This document shows positions 1 to 11,500 of a stretch of 64,000 bases of DNA, piece by piece. The position numbers and the translations under genes were made by a program. This DNA is from an uncultured Maribacter sp. GTDB lineage: Bacteria > Bacteroidota > Bacteroidia > Flavobacteriales > Flavobacteriaceae. The notes below the pieces were generated by a model, which was not told the origin of the DNA, made no database searches, and saw nothing but the letters and a program-made list of their open reading frames with translations. Positions within the stretch are counted from its first letter, which is position 1. Every line of letters starts with the position of its first letter. The DNA is taken from positions 1 through 64,000 of the forward strand of contig CANNFY010000002.1 in NCBI GenBank assembly GCA_947504045.1. Direction: 5' to 3'.

Positions 1-792
1 ATGGTTACGGTAATCGTTTCGGTAGTAGAATTACTATCGGTTACATCATAGGTAAAAGAATCCGTTCCATTAAAATCGTCATTTGGGGTATACGAGAAAG
101 TACCATCGGTAGCCATGACAACGGTTCCGTTGGTTGCATCGGTATTGACTCCATAAGAAGTTGTACCAGTATGAGTATCGTTAGTAGATACATCTTGATT
201 TAAGACGGTATCTTCATTCCCACTAAAACTATCTGCTACACCATCCGCAATGGAATTTACGGTAATGGTTACGGTAATCGTTTCGGTAGTAGAATTACTA
301 TCGGTTACATCATAGGTAAAAGAATCCGTTCCATTAAAATCAGCATTTGGGGTATAAGAAAAAGTACCATCGGTAGCCATGACTACGGTTCCATTGGTTG
401 CATCGGTATTGACTCCATAAGAAGTTGTACCAGTATGAGTATCGTTAGTAGACACATCTTGATTAAGGACGGTATCTTCATCCGTAGAAAAACTATCTGC
501 CACACCATCTGCAATGGAATTTACGGTAATGGTTACGGTAATGGTTTCGGTAGTAGAATTACTATCGGTTACATCATAGGTAAAAGAATCACTACCATTA
601 AAATCGTCATTTGGGGTATACGAGAAAGTACCATCGGTAGCCATGACAACGGTTCCGTTGGTTGCATCGGTATTGACTCCATAAGAAGTTGTTCCAGTAT
701 GAGTATCGTTAGTAGATACATCTTGATTTAAGACGGTATCTTCATTCCCACTAAAACTATCTGCCACACCATCTGCAATGGAATTTACAGTA
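1..792 (-). repeat. Three 264-bp tandem repeats (88-residue cadherin-like units)
   Basis: The same sequence recurs with an exact 264-bp period: units at about 1-264, 265-528 and 529-792. Each begins with the ggtaatggttacggtaat type segment and differs from its neighbours at only a few positions. In protein terms each unit is one 88-residue cadherin-like module. The array continues off the left edge, so the copy number is unknown. Confidence 0.93.
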
Positions 793-2177
793 ATCGTTAC
801 GGTAGCATCTGATGCATACCCTTTAGCGTCTGTAATTCTATAGGTAAAGGAATCCGTACCATTGTAGTCCGCATTTGGTGTATATACAATAAAATCATCC
901 GTAGGATTTGTTGGGGTACTGTTATTATTAATAATAGCGCTACCATTTGAAGGTGTACTGCTAATTACAATGGCAGTATTTGATGCTCCATTACCACCAA
1001 AATCGTCATTAGTGGTCACCAATATGTTTACACTAGAATCTTCATCTACTGAAGTGTTATCGTCTTCAGGTACTGGATAAAAACTTTCGGTAGGATCGTT
1101 TGTAGTATTTAGGTCTGTATCATCACCGTCATCTGAAACATCATTGACAAGTACAGTTCCAAAGATGGCGTCACCATTTACAGTAATCTGATTTCTAAGA
1201 CCCCCAGCATCTAACTCTGGCTGAGTTAGAGCATAACTTGCAGTGTAAGTAGCTATTTCATCAACTTCTAAATGTCCATTTGTAGAACCCAAAGTTGCTC
1301 CGGTATATGTAATTGTACCAATAGATAAAGTATTACCATCAATATCAGAAAAGGTATCTGTTAGTGAAATATTGTCTATAGGAACATTACCAGTATTTTC
1401 TACTTTTATGGTATAGTCAACAGTGTCTCCTATATTAACGGGCGTACTAAAATTTTCTAGGACTGTTTTTGTAACTTCAATAGATGGTTCTGCAATTACT
1501 AGATTCGATAAAACAAATTCTACTTCTTCATTTAAACTTAAAAGTCCCAATGTCACAGATACATCCATATTAATAGATTGAACTGCGTCATTCATTTGCA
1601 TAGTACCACCACCTGTTCCGTTACTAACACCATCACCACATTCTCCACCATTTCCACCAATAATTGATGCTGCATCAATATTAAATTGGGTATTGGTAGC
1701 TTCAAATATTGGTCCATTTGAAGATAAATTAGTCCAATTACCATTGGTAGATTGAAATACTCCAGTAGTTGTGGAAAATCCCAAAAGAGGAAAAGGTACT
1801 AAGGAGAAAGTTCCAACTTTATCTACATGTAATAGTGGATTTGCTATATATATTGGGTCTAAAGTTGTAGGGTCTAGAAAATGAAACTCTAAGGTTCCGG
1901 ATACCAATGGTAAAGCTGAAATTTCTAGAGATGGACTGCCAAAAACATCTGGAGTGGGGTCGCCATAGGTTGCATCAGAGGTACATCCCATTGTTTCATT
2001 TCCGATAATAGAAACACCAGAGGTAACTCTTGCCTCTACAAGAACAAATCCGTCAGAACTTAAAGAACGCCAAACAGTAGTACTTTCAGAGTTCCACATT
2101 GTTGTTTGTTGTGCTTGAAGTGAATTAATAGCTATGAAAACTAAAAAAACAAATAGTAGTTGCTTATAAATTTTCAA
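1..2177 (-). CDS. Large secreted repeat protein with DUF11-like and cadherin-like modules (3' end outside window)
   Basis: The first 725 codons are visible; the gene continues past the left edge. The start is a TTG at 2177, chosen because it opens directly onto a signal peptide (MKIYKQLLFVFLVFIAINSL, ending QAQ near residue 23) and no in-frame ATG lies nearby. Residues about 24-225 are a beta-rich region I do not recognise. Residues about 229-345 look like a DUF11/DUF7507 surface repeat (NTGNVPIDNISLTD). From about residue 370 come cadherin-like tandem modules with NEDTVLNQDV and FSYTPNDDFNGSDSFTYDV motifs, the last three nearly identical at DNA level. Such proteins are usually exported by the type IX system and act as adhesins or gliding-related surface proteins. 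The C-terminal sorting domain cannot be seen. It lies downstream of a second giant adhesin on the same strand, 413 bp away, and is probably transcribed separately. Confidence 0.85.
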   Translation of the reverse strand, partial: MKIYKQLLFVFLVFIAINSLQAQQTTMWNSESTTVWRSLSSDGFVLVEARVTSGVSIIGNETMGCTSDATYGDPTPDVFGSPSLEISALPLVSGTLEFHFLDPTTLDPIYIANPLLHVDKVGTFSLVPFPLLGFSTTTGVFQSTNGNWTNLSSNGPIFEATNTQFNIDAASIIGGNGGECGDGVSNGTGGGTMQMNDAVQSINMDVSVTLGLLSLNEEVEFVLSNLVIAEPSIEVTKTVLENFSTPVNIGDTVDYTIKVENTGNVPIDNISLTDTFSDIDGNTLSIGTITYTGATLGSTNGHLEVDEIATYTASYALTQPELDAGGLRNQITVNGDAIFGTVLVNDVSDDGDDTDLNTTNDPTESFYPVPEDDNTSVDEDSSVNILVTTNDDFGGNGASNTAIVISSTPSNGSAIINNNSTPTNPTDDFIVYTPNADYNGTDSFTYRITDAKGYASDATVTITVNSIADGVADSFSGNEDTVLNQDVSTNDTHTGTTSYGVNTDATNGTVVMATDGTFSYTPNDDFNGSDSFTYDVTDSNSTTETITVTITVNSIADGVADSFSTDEDTVLNQDVSTNDTHTGTTSYGVNTDATNGTVVMATDGTFSYTPNADFNGTDSFTYDVTDSNSTTETITVTITVNSIADGVADSFSGNEDTVLNQDVSTNDTHTGTTSYGVNTDATNGTVVMATDGTFSYTPNDDFNGTDSFTYDVTDSNSTTETITVT

Positions 2178-2590
2178 TATTTAATATTTTAATTTCCTAT
2201 TTATAGAATGAAATAGGAGAATTTTTAAATAAAGGTAGCTTTGTTTATAAGTAGTTTAAATAAAATGTTGTAAACTTTATACTTCTATTGGTCTGTACTT
2301 AAATATATGTAGGCTGTTTGTATTGGACAAGTTGTTAATGTTTGTGTAAATAAACATAAAAGAGCTCTGGAATTGAAAGCTCTTTTATATTTATTTGAAA
2401 ATCTATATTTAAAATGATTTAAAAAAAAACTTTATTAAACTGTAAACCTATTAATTGTGTGGTTTCTTTGTCATAATATTTTCTTTACCATAATTTTGTT
2501 TTCTAAACTTCAAACTTATAGGGCATCTTTTTAGCTGTATTTAAGTTTAAAGCATATTTTAAAAAGGGTAATAAATATATTTTTATCATA
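2178..2590. other. 413-bp intergenic region between two large surface-protein genes
   Basis: I see no credible gene here. It holds the 3' trailer of the 4,704-residue adhesin gene (stop at 2591), a terminator-like hairpin at 2357-2387, and the AT-rich leader of the gene starting at 2177. No clear TAnnTTTG promoter box was found; TACCTTTA on the minus strand near 2230-2240 is only a near match. Confidence 0.6.
2357..2387 (-). terminator. Probable terminator after the giant adhesin gene
   Basis: AAAAGAGCT and AGCTCTTTT form a 9-bp stem around an 11-nt loop, followed on the minus strand by a T-rich tract. It is about 200 bp beyond the adhesin stop codon and upstream of the next minus-strand gene, so it would separate the two transcripts. 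Confidence 0.5.
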
Positions 2591-5500
2591 TTAATTGTTA
2601 ATGTATAAATATCCAGATTTACTCTTTCCATTATTATTTTTAATATATTTTATGATATAAAAGTATACACCTGCAGGTAAATTTTCATTTGCTTTTATTG
2701 TAGCTCTTCCATTTGATTTACCTTTAAATACATTAGAATTATTATTGTATCCCTTAGTTTCAAAAACCTTTACTCCCCAACGATTATAGATTTCTACAGT
2801 ATTTGTTGGAAATTGTTCAATGAAACGTATTCTAAAAGCACCTTCATTAATTTCGGAACTAATTAAGTCGTTTTCAATTTCTATATCACAAGCTGTACCA
2901 GTAGGAGGGGTGCCACCAATAGAATCGCAACTATCTAAAGGGTTTGTTTTATCTGTAACTTCTTGTCCATCTAAAATTCCATCTGCATCAGAGTCTGGGT
3001 TTTCTGGATCTGTACCAAGTTCATCTTCTTCTAATGTGGTTAAACCATCAGAATCACAATCACTAGTTGCTAACGGAGCACCGCCTATAGAATCACAATC
3101 TTCTAAAGGATTAGTAGCATCTTCTACTTCTTGACCATCATTAATACCATCTTCGTCAGAATCTGGGTTGTTTGGGTCAGTGCCTAAAGCAACTTCTTCG
3201 TTATTTGTAAGTCCATCATTATCTGGGTCGTTATCCATTATAGCAATGCCATAAGGCTTCGTATTTGTAATAGTAGCGTTATTGCCTGCATTATCTGTAG
3301 TAGTTAGTGAGCCTTCAACAGTTGTGTCTGTATCTATAGCTAACTCACTACCTAGTATGCTAATACTAAAGTTTCCTGTAGCATCTAGAGCAACAGTATA
3401 CTCTATATCATTAATAGTTATAGTAACAATATCGCCAGGGCTAAACTCGCCACTAACGGTTCCAGTAACTGGAATATTGGTGCCTTCTTCTTCTGCACTT
3501 AGTATGTTATCTGCTGTAATATCATCTATAATAAGAATAGCTATAGGGTTTGTAATATCTACAGTATATAATTTAGTTTCAGAGGCTGAGCCTGTGTTGC
3601 CATTAATATTTGTAGTACTAATACTAGCATCAACAGTTACATCTGAGTCGGCAGCTAATTCAGTTCCTGGTACTGGAATACTAAATATACCAGAAGCATC
3701 AACTACTCCAGTATAATCAACTCCGTTTACTGTAAGTGTTACCATATCACCAGTATTAAAATCACCACTAACAGTTCCTGTTACATTAATAGGGTTACCA
3801 CTCTCTGCAGCATTTATAATATTATCTGCTGTGATGTCATTTATTTGTAAAACAGGAACAGGGTCAGTTAAATTAACTGTGTAAGATTTAGTTTCTGTAG
3901 CAGTAGTTTCATTTCCAGCAGTATGGGTTGTAGTTACACTACCATCCACTGTTGTATCTGGGTCTGCAGCTAATTTACTACCAGGAACAAGTATACTATA
4001 GGCACCAAGTACATCGACAGTTCCCGTATAATCGGTACCATCCACAGTTAAAGTTACAGTGTCTCCGGTATTAAAGTCACCAGATACGGTTCCAGTAACT
4101 GTTACATCGGCAGCAGCTTCCGTAGCGTTCAGGATGTTATCTGCAGTGATATCGTCTATTGCCAATACTGGGACTGGTAGTGTCGTGATATGCTGAATAT
4201 CACGAGTTGCTTGCGTTGCGGAATTCCCAGCAACATCACTTACATCTGCAGTGATAGTCTCATTGGCATCCAAAGCTTGTGCTTCAAGAGCAGTGATATC
4301 AAAAGTCCACGTATTTCCTGTAACTACAGGAGAATAAGTAGTACCATTTAATACTACAGTTGCCTCTTGATTATCTTCCACATTGGTTGTTGTACCAGAA
4401 ATAGTAACAGGACTATCATCTTCGGTAGCATTGATAATATCGTCAAGAGCAACAACATTAATAGCAATAGTTGGTGTCGTAACATCATGTTGAATATCTC
4501 TAGTTGCTTGTGTTGCGGAATTCCCAGCAACATCACTTACATCCGCAGTGATTGTTTCATTGGCATCTAAAGCTTGTGCTTCAAGAGCAGTAATATCAAA
4601 AGTCCATGTATTTCCTGTAACTACAGGAGAATAGGTTGTACCATTTAAGACCACAGTAGCTGCTTGATTATCTTCTACATTGGTAGTTGTACCAGAAATA
4701 GTCACAGGACTATCATCTTCTGTTGCATTGATAATATCATCCACCGCTACAACATTAATTGTTATAGTAGGTGTCGTAACATCATGCTGAATATCTCTAG
4801 TTGCTTGTGTTGCAGAGTTTCCAGCAACATCACTTACATCCGCAGTAATAGTTTCATTGGCATCTAAAGCTTGCGCTTCTGTAGCAGTGATATCAAAGGT
4901 CCACGTATTTCCTGTAACTACAGGAGAATAAGTAGTACCATTTAAGACCACAGTTGCTACTTGATTATCTTCCACATTCGTAGTTGTACCGGAAATAGTC
5001 ACCGGACTATCGTCTTCTGTTGCATTGATAATATCATCAAGAGCTACTACATTGATAGCAATTGTTGGTGCCGTTGCATCTACACTATACACTTGCGTAT
5101 CGGTAGCTGTTGCAGAATTCCCAGCAGTATCGGTTGTGGTTACACTACCGTCTACTGTTGTATCCGGGTCCGCAGCTAATTTACTACCAGGTACATCGAT
5201 ACTATAGTCACCGGCCGCATCGACAGTTCCGGTATAATCGGTACCGTCCACAGTTAAGGTTACGGTGTCTCCAGTATTGAAGTCACCAGATACGGTTCCA
5301 GTAACTGCTACATCTGCAGCAGCTTCCGTAGCGTTTAGGATGTTGTCCGCAGTGATGTCGTCTATATTAAGTATGATGCTTGGGGGAGTAGCATCATGCT
5401 GAATATCACGAGTTGCTTGTGTTGCAGGATTACCACCAAGGTCGCTTACATCTGCGGTGATAGTTGCATTGGCAGGAAGTGCCTGTGCATCCAGAGCAGG

Positions 5501-8500
5501 AATATCCAAGGTCCACGAATTACTTGAAACGGAAGTAGTATAAGTTTCCCCGTTCAAGATAACCGTAACGGTCTGACCATCTTCTACATTGATAGTTGTT
5601 CCATTAATCGTTACCGGACTATCATCTTCGGTGGCATTGATGATATCATCAAGAGCTACAACATTTATCGCGATAGCTGGTGCCGTTGCATCTACAGAAT
5701 AGACTTGCGAATCGGTAGTTGTTGCAGAATTGCCAGCAGTATCAGTTGTAGTTATACTACCATCTACTGTTGTATCTGGGTCTGCAGCTAATTTACTGCC
5801 AGGTACATCGATATTATAATCACCAGCTGCATCGACAGTACCTGTATAATCAGTTCCGTCTACCGTCAAGGTAACCGAATCACCTGTAATAAAATTACCT
5901 GTAACGTTACCTGTTACTGTGACATCGGCGGCAGCTTCCGCGGCGTTCAGGATATTGTCAGCTGTAATATCGTCTATATTAAGTGTGATGCTTGGGGGAG
6001 TAGCATCATGTTGAATATCTCTAGTTGCTTGTGTTGCGGAATTACCAGCAACATCACTTACATCCGCAGTAATAGTTTCATTGGTATCTAAAGCTTGTGC
6101 TTCAAGAGCAGTGATATCGAATGTCCACGTATTTCCTGTAACTACAGGAGAATAAGTAGTACCATTTAAGACCACTGTTACCTCTTGATTATCTTCCACA
6201 TTGGTAGTTGTACCAGAAATAGTCACTGGACTATCGTCTTCCGTGGCATTGATAATATCATCAAGAGCAACAACATTTATAGTAATTGTTGGTGTCGTAA
6301 CATCATGTTGAATATCTCTTGTTGCTTGTGTTGCAGAGTTTCCAGCAACATCATCTACATCCGCAGTGATTGTTTCATTAGCATCTAAAGCTTGCGCTTC
6401 AAGAGCAGTAATATCAAAAGTCCACGTATTTCCTGTAACTACAGGAGAATAAGTAGTACCATTTAAGACCACTGTTACCTCTTGATTATCTTCCACATTG
6501 GTAGTTGTACCAGAAATAGTCACTGGACTATCGTCTTCCGTGGCATTGATAATATCATCAAGAGCAACAACATTTATAGTAATTGTTGGTGTCGTAACAT
6601 CATGTTGAATATCTCTTGTTGCTTGTGTTGCAGAGTTTCCAGCAACATCATCTACATCCGCAGTGATTGTTTCATTGGCATCTAAAGCTTGCGCTTCTAG
6701 AGCAGTGATATCAAAAGTCCACGTATTTCCTGTAACTACAGGAGAATAAGTAGTACCATTTAAGACTACAGTTACCTCTTGATTATCTTCTACATTGGTA
6801 GTTGTACCAGAAATAGTCACAGGACTATTATCTTCTGTTGCATTGATGATATCATCCACCGCTACTACATTAATAGCAATAGTTGGTGAAGTAACATCAT
6901 GCTGAATATCTCTAGTTGTTTGCGTTGCAGAATTTCCAGCAACATCACTTACATCTGCAGTGATTGTTTCATTGGCATCTAAAGCTTGCGCTTCAAGAGC
7001 AGTAATATCAAAAGTCCACGTATTTCCTGTAACTACAGGAGAATAGGTTGTACCATTTAAGACCACTGTTACCTCTTGATTATCTTCCACATTGGTAGTT
7101 GTTCCAGAAATAGTCACAGGACTATCATCTTCTGTAGCATTGATAATATCATCAAGAGCTACAACATTGATAGCAATTGTTGGTGCCGTTGCATCTACAG
7201 AATACACTTGTGTATCGGTAGCTGTTCCAGAATTTCCAGCAGTATCGGTTGTAGTTATACTACCATCTACTGTGGTATCTGGGTCTGCAGCTAATTTACT
7301 GCCAGGTACATCGATACTATAGGCACCGAGTGCATCCACTGTTCCGGTATAATCGGTTCCGTCAACCGTCAAGGTAACCGTATCACCTGTATTGAAATCA
7401 CCCGTAACGTTACCCGTTACCGCAACATCGGCGGCAGCTTCCGTGGCGTTCAGGATGTTGTCCGCAGTGATATCGTCTATGTTCAAGGTTATCGCAGGTG
7501 CAACAGTATCCACACTATACACTTGTATATCGGTAGCTGTTGCAGAGTTTCCAGCAGTATCGATTGTAGTTACACTACCATCAATTGTTGTATCTGGGTC
7601 TGCAGCTAATTTACTGCCAGGTACATCAATACTATAAGCACCGAGTGCATCTACGGTTCCCGTGTAATCGGTTCCGTCAACGGTTAAGGTTATCGTATCA
7701 CCTGTATTGAAATCACCAGATACGGTTCCAGTAACCGTTACATCTGCAGCAGCTTCCGTAGCGTTCAGGATGTTATCTGCAGTGATATCGTCTATGTTCA
7801 AGGTTATTGCAGGTGCAACAGTATCCACAGTATACACTTGCGTATCGGTAGCGGTTGCTGAATTACCTGCAGTGTCCGTTGTAGTTACACTACCGTCCAC
7901 TGTTGTATTTGGGTCCGCAGCTAATTTACTGCCAGGTACATCGATACTATAATCACCGAGTGCATCCACTGTTCCTGTATAATCGGTACCGTCTACAGTT
8001 AAAGTAACGGTGTCTCCAGTATTGAAATCACCTGTAACGTTACCAGTTACTGCTACATCTGCAGCAGCTTCCGTGGCGTTCAAGATATTGTCTGCTGTGA
8101 TATCGTCTATATTAAGTGTGATGCTTGGGGGAGTAGCATCATGTTGAATATCACGTGTTGCCTGTACGGCCGAAGTACCTAAACTATTATTAACATCTGC
8201 AGTAATAGTTTCTGTAGCATCTAAAGCCTGTGCATCTATAGCGGGAATATCCAAAGTCCATGTATTACCGGAAACCGTAGTGGTATATGTTTGTCCGTTT
8301 AAAGTAACCGTTACTGTTTGTCCATTTTCTACATTGGTTGTTGTACCAAAAATAGTCACTGGACTATCGTCTTCCGTGGCATTGATGATATCATCCACCG
8401 CTACAACATTAATAGTAATTGTTGGTGTTGGTACTACCGTTACGTTTACTGTAGCCGTATCCGAATCATTGTTGGCATCTGTAATTGTATAGGTAAAGGA

Positions 8501-11500
8501 ATCTGCTTCACTATAGCCAGCTGCCGGTGTATACAAAACCGTATCATCTGTTGGGTCTAATGGCGTACTATTATCATTTATAGAAACTGTTCCTCCATTT
8601 GTTGTTGAAGTACTTGGAAGTGTAATTGCACCAGTATTTGGGCCATCACCACCAAAATCATCAGGGCCATTTCCATTATTAGCCAGTACATCTATTGCGT
8701 TATTGCTAGAATCTTGTGCAATTGAAATAGCATCATCTTGTGCTGTTGGCAAACTATTTACACCAACGTTTACGGTTACCGTAGCAATGTCACAGTTTGT
8801 AGAGTTAGCGGCATCACAAATTTGATAGTTAACCGTGTATGAACCAGAACCAGTGTTACTAGCTACATCTACAGAACCATCACCATTTACCGTTAATGGT
8901 CCGTTTGAAGTCGGAGTTATAGTAACACTTGAAGGATTAAGTATAGCTCCATTGAATTCATCATTGTCAAATACATTTAAGACATCGTCTATTCCAGTAA
9001 ATCCTTCAACAGCAGTTATACCAGCTGAATCATCTATAGCATCCACATTATTTATAACCGTTAACGTTGCTTGTGCTTCTTCTGGACAAGAATTGTTTGC
9101 ACTACTGACTAAAACTTTATAGATATTCCCATCCATGATGAGGGTAACATCTGAAATGGTTAAACTAGAACCGGTGGCTCCTGAAATATCAGAAAAAGTA
9201 GATCCAGAATTGGTGCTTACCTGCCATTGGTACGTTGGGCTAGCATTTACATCGTAAGTTGGTGTTCCTGATGAATAAGCCGAAGCATCTAAAGCAGAAG
9301 CTGCTACTGTAAATGTAGCATCGTCACCAACTCGTTCTTCTTGGTCTGTTGGTGCTGTATCAATAGTTGTTTCTGATGCCGTTGTTACTCCGTTGGATGT
9401 ACCTGTATATGCCGTAGATGCACCAGTTACCTGACCATTTGCATCATATCCTGTACCATCTACTTCACCGTCATTATCATCATCTAAATGACCTGCTTCA
9501 ACTGTATCATAACAACCGTCGTTATCGCTATCGATATCTAAACTATCTATAACTCCATCATTGTCTGTATCGCAAATAAATGGGAGTAAAGAAAGATGAA
9601 TTGCATTTATCGCAGTACTTGTTGTGAAAAATCGTATATCTCTTGCAGGACCATCTGAAAGCCACCTCATTGCTGTAGCACCATTTCCTCCCGTATTGGT
9701 TACACTATATTCGTTTCCATTTTCATTTAACACATAAGGATCAGCTATAGTATATTGAAAGTCATAACCTACATTATCCAAGGCAACCATACCATCAGTT
9801 GTTCCGCCAACCATGCTATTGCCATGATGCGCATAAATAAATGTGGAATGGGTTCCTGTTACATGGAAGTCTGTATTCTCCTGGGTACCACTCATTACCA
9901 TAAATAGGTCTTGAGTAGGATGGGTAAGTCCATTTTTTACTTCTACAATGACACTTCCTGTTGGTAAAGAAAAATAAGAACTTACATCACCAATAGTATT
10001 TACTCCTGAAGTGTTTATAGGTACTCCTAGCATACTAGGAAGTATTCTAGTGTAATGACCATAAGTAGTAGATTGCGTAGGGATTGGGCATTCTACACTG
10101 TCTAAAATACCATCATTATCATCATCTTCATCACAGAAATCACCTATTAAATCACCATCACTATCTACGTAGGATGGGTGAGAAGGGTGACATTGGCTGC
10201 AAGTATCTGCTTGTTGAGTCTCATCAAGTGAAGTACCTCTATTTTGCGAGGATCCTCCTGGTATTCCAGTTGAGTTTATACTTGCCGTTAATCTTGATTC
10301 GGAATCAATATCAGAATATGTATAACTACCGTCACCTTCTAATGTATCTGGACAACCATCACCATCACTATCTGTATCTAAGTGATTTGGAATTCCGTCT
10401 TCATCAGTATCTAAGACTTCTAATAATAAATCTGAATTAGAAGGGGTTGTATATAAATCGTACGTACATGGGTCAAAATTCATGGAGAACAATCTATTTA
10501 CTCCCGAAGTAGGGTCTGCACCAATTTTTATTTTAAACGCACTTCTTAAAGCATATTTTGCAGTAAACATAACATTGGTTGCCGAAATATCTATACCAGG
10601 TTGTGTTTGTAAAGGACCATAAAATATCATTCCTAAACTACTTGGATAAATAGAAAGGTCACTTGGTGTTTCTACCGTTTGTGCAGAAGAGTTGGTAATG
10701 TCCAGTTCAACAAACTCTCTACCTTGTACACTATCGCCATCAACATCAATAGCTGTCATGTAAAATTGTGGTATTTGCGTTACTGTTGTTGTACCAGTCT
10801 CTACAAATTCAAAATCGAATTGAACGTCAGAGGCACTAGTTGCTAGAATAGGTTGAAAATTATCAATATTAGAAGCATCATCATCTATACTTGTAATTGC
10901 TGGATTTGGTGTAGATGAAACAATGGTAACTAATGCATCTACGCCTGTGGTAACGGTAGAAAACCTGTACACTGCACCAGAACTTAAGGCGGTACCAGAT
11001 TCTAAGGTTGCACCACTAAAGGATAATCCAGGGTAGTAGCTACACGTTTGTACTTGCATTTCGTCAGTATCTAAAATACCATCGTTGTCATCATCTAAGT
11101 CACAAAAATCACCAATAGTATCGCCATCTGTATCTGCAAATAATGGGTGTTCTGAATTACACTCACTACATTCATCTGCTTGTTGGTTATTGTTTTTAGC
11201 TGTTCCAATGCCTTGTGAAGTTCCTGAAGGAATTCCAAATGAATCAACTGTAGTAGTTAATTGAAGATTGTCATTTATATCTGAATAATCATAAGTGGCA
11301 TCACCTTCTAAAGCATCTGGACAACCATCATTATCACTGTCTGTATCTAAGTGGTCGGCAACAGAATCCAAATCTGTATCTGTAGCAGGACAAAGTCTAA
11401 AAATTACTACACTAGCATTATCTGTAGTAAAGAATTCTACGAAAGATGCATAACCTTCCGATTCCCAAGTCTCGGTACCTGCATTGTTATCTGCAGAGGA

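Larger units (their letters stand above)
3250..8430 (-). repeat. Array of 17 Ig-like coding repeats, types A (297 bp) and B (315 bp)
   Basis: Reading along the protein the order is A B B B A A A A B A B A A A B B B, where A carries DDIINATEDDSPVTI and B carries DDITADNILNATEAAADV. Nine A and eight B units predict about 1,731 residues, matching the observed span. The last two B units are the most divergent. Boundaries are approximate. Confidence 0.9.

Noticed and set aside
435-731. Plus-strand ORF of 98 codons over the 264-bp repeats
   Set aside because: It is an antisense shadow of the cadherin-like repeats; its Gly/Ile-rich product follows the repeat period and has no domain.
1-8435. Regularly spaced repeats resembling a CRISPR array
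   Set aside because: Periods of 264, 297 and 315 bp, no short direct repeats with unique spacers, and the repeats are in-frame protein modules.
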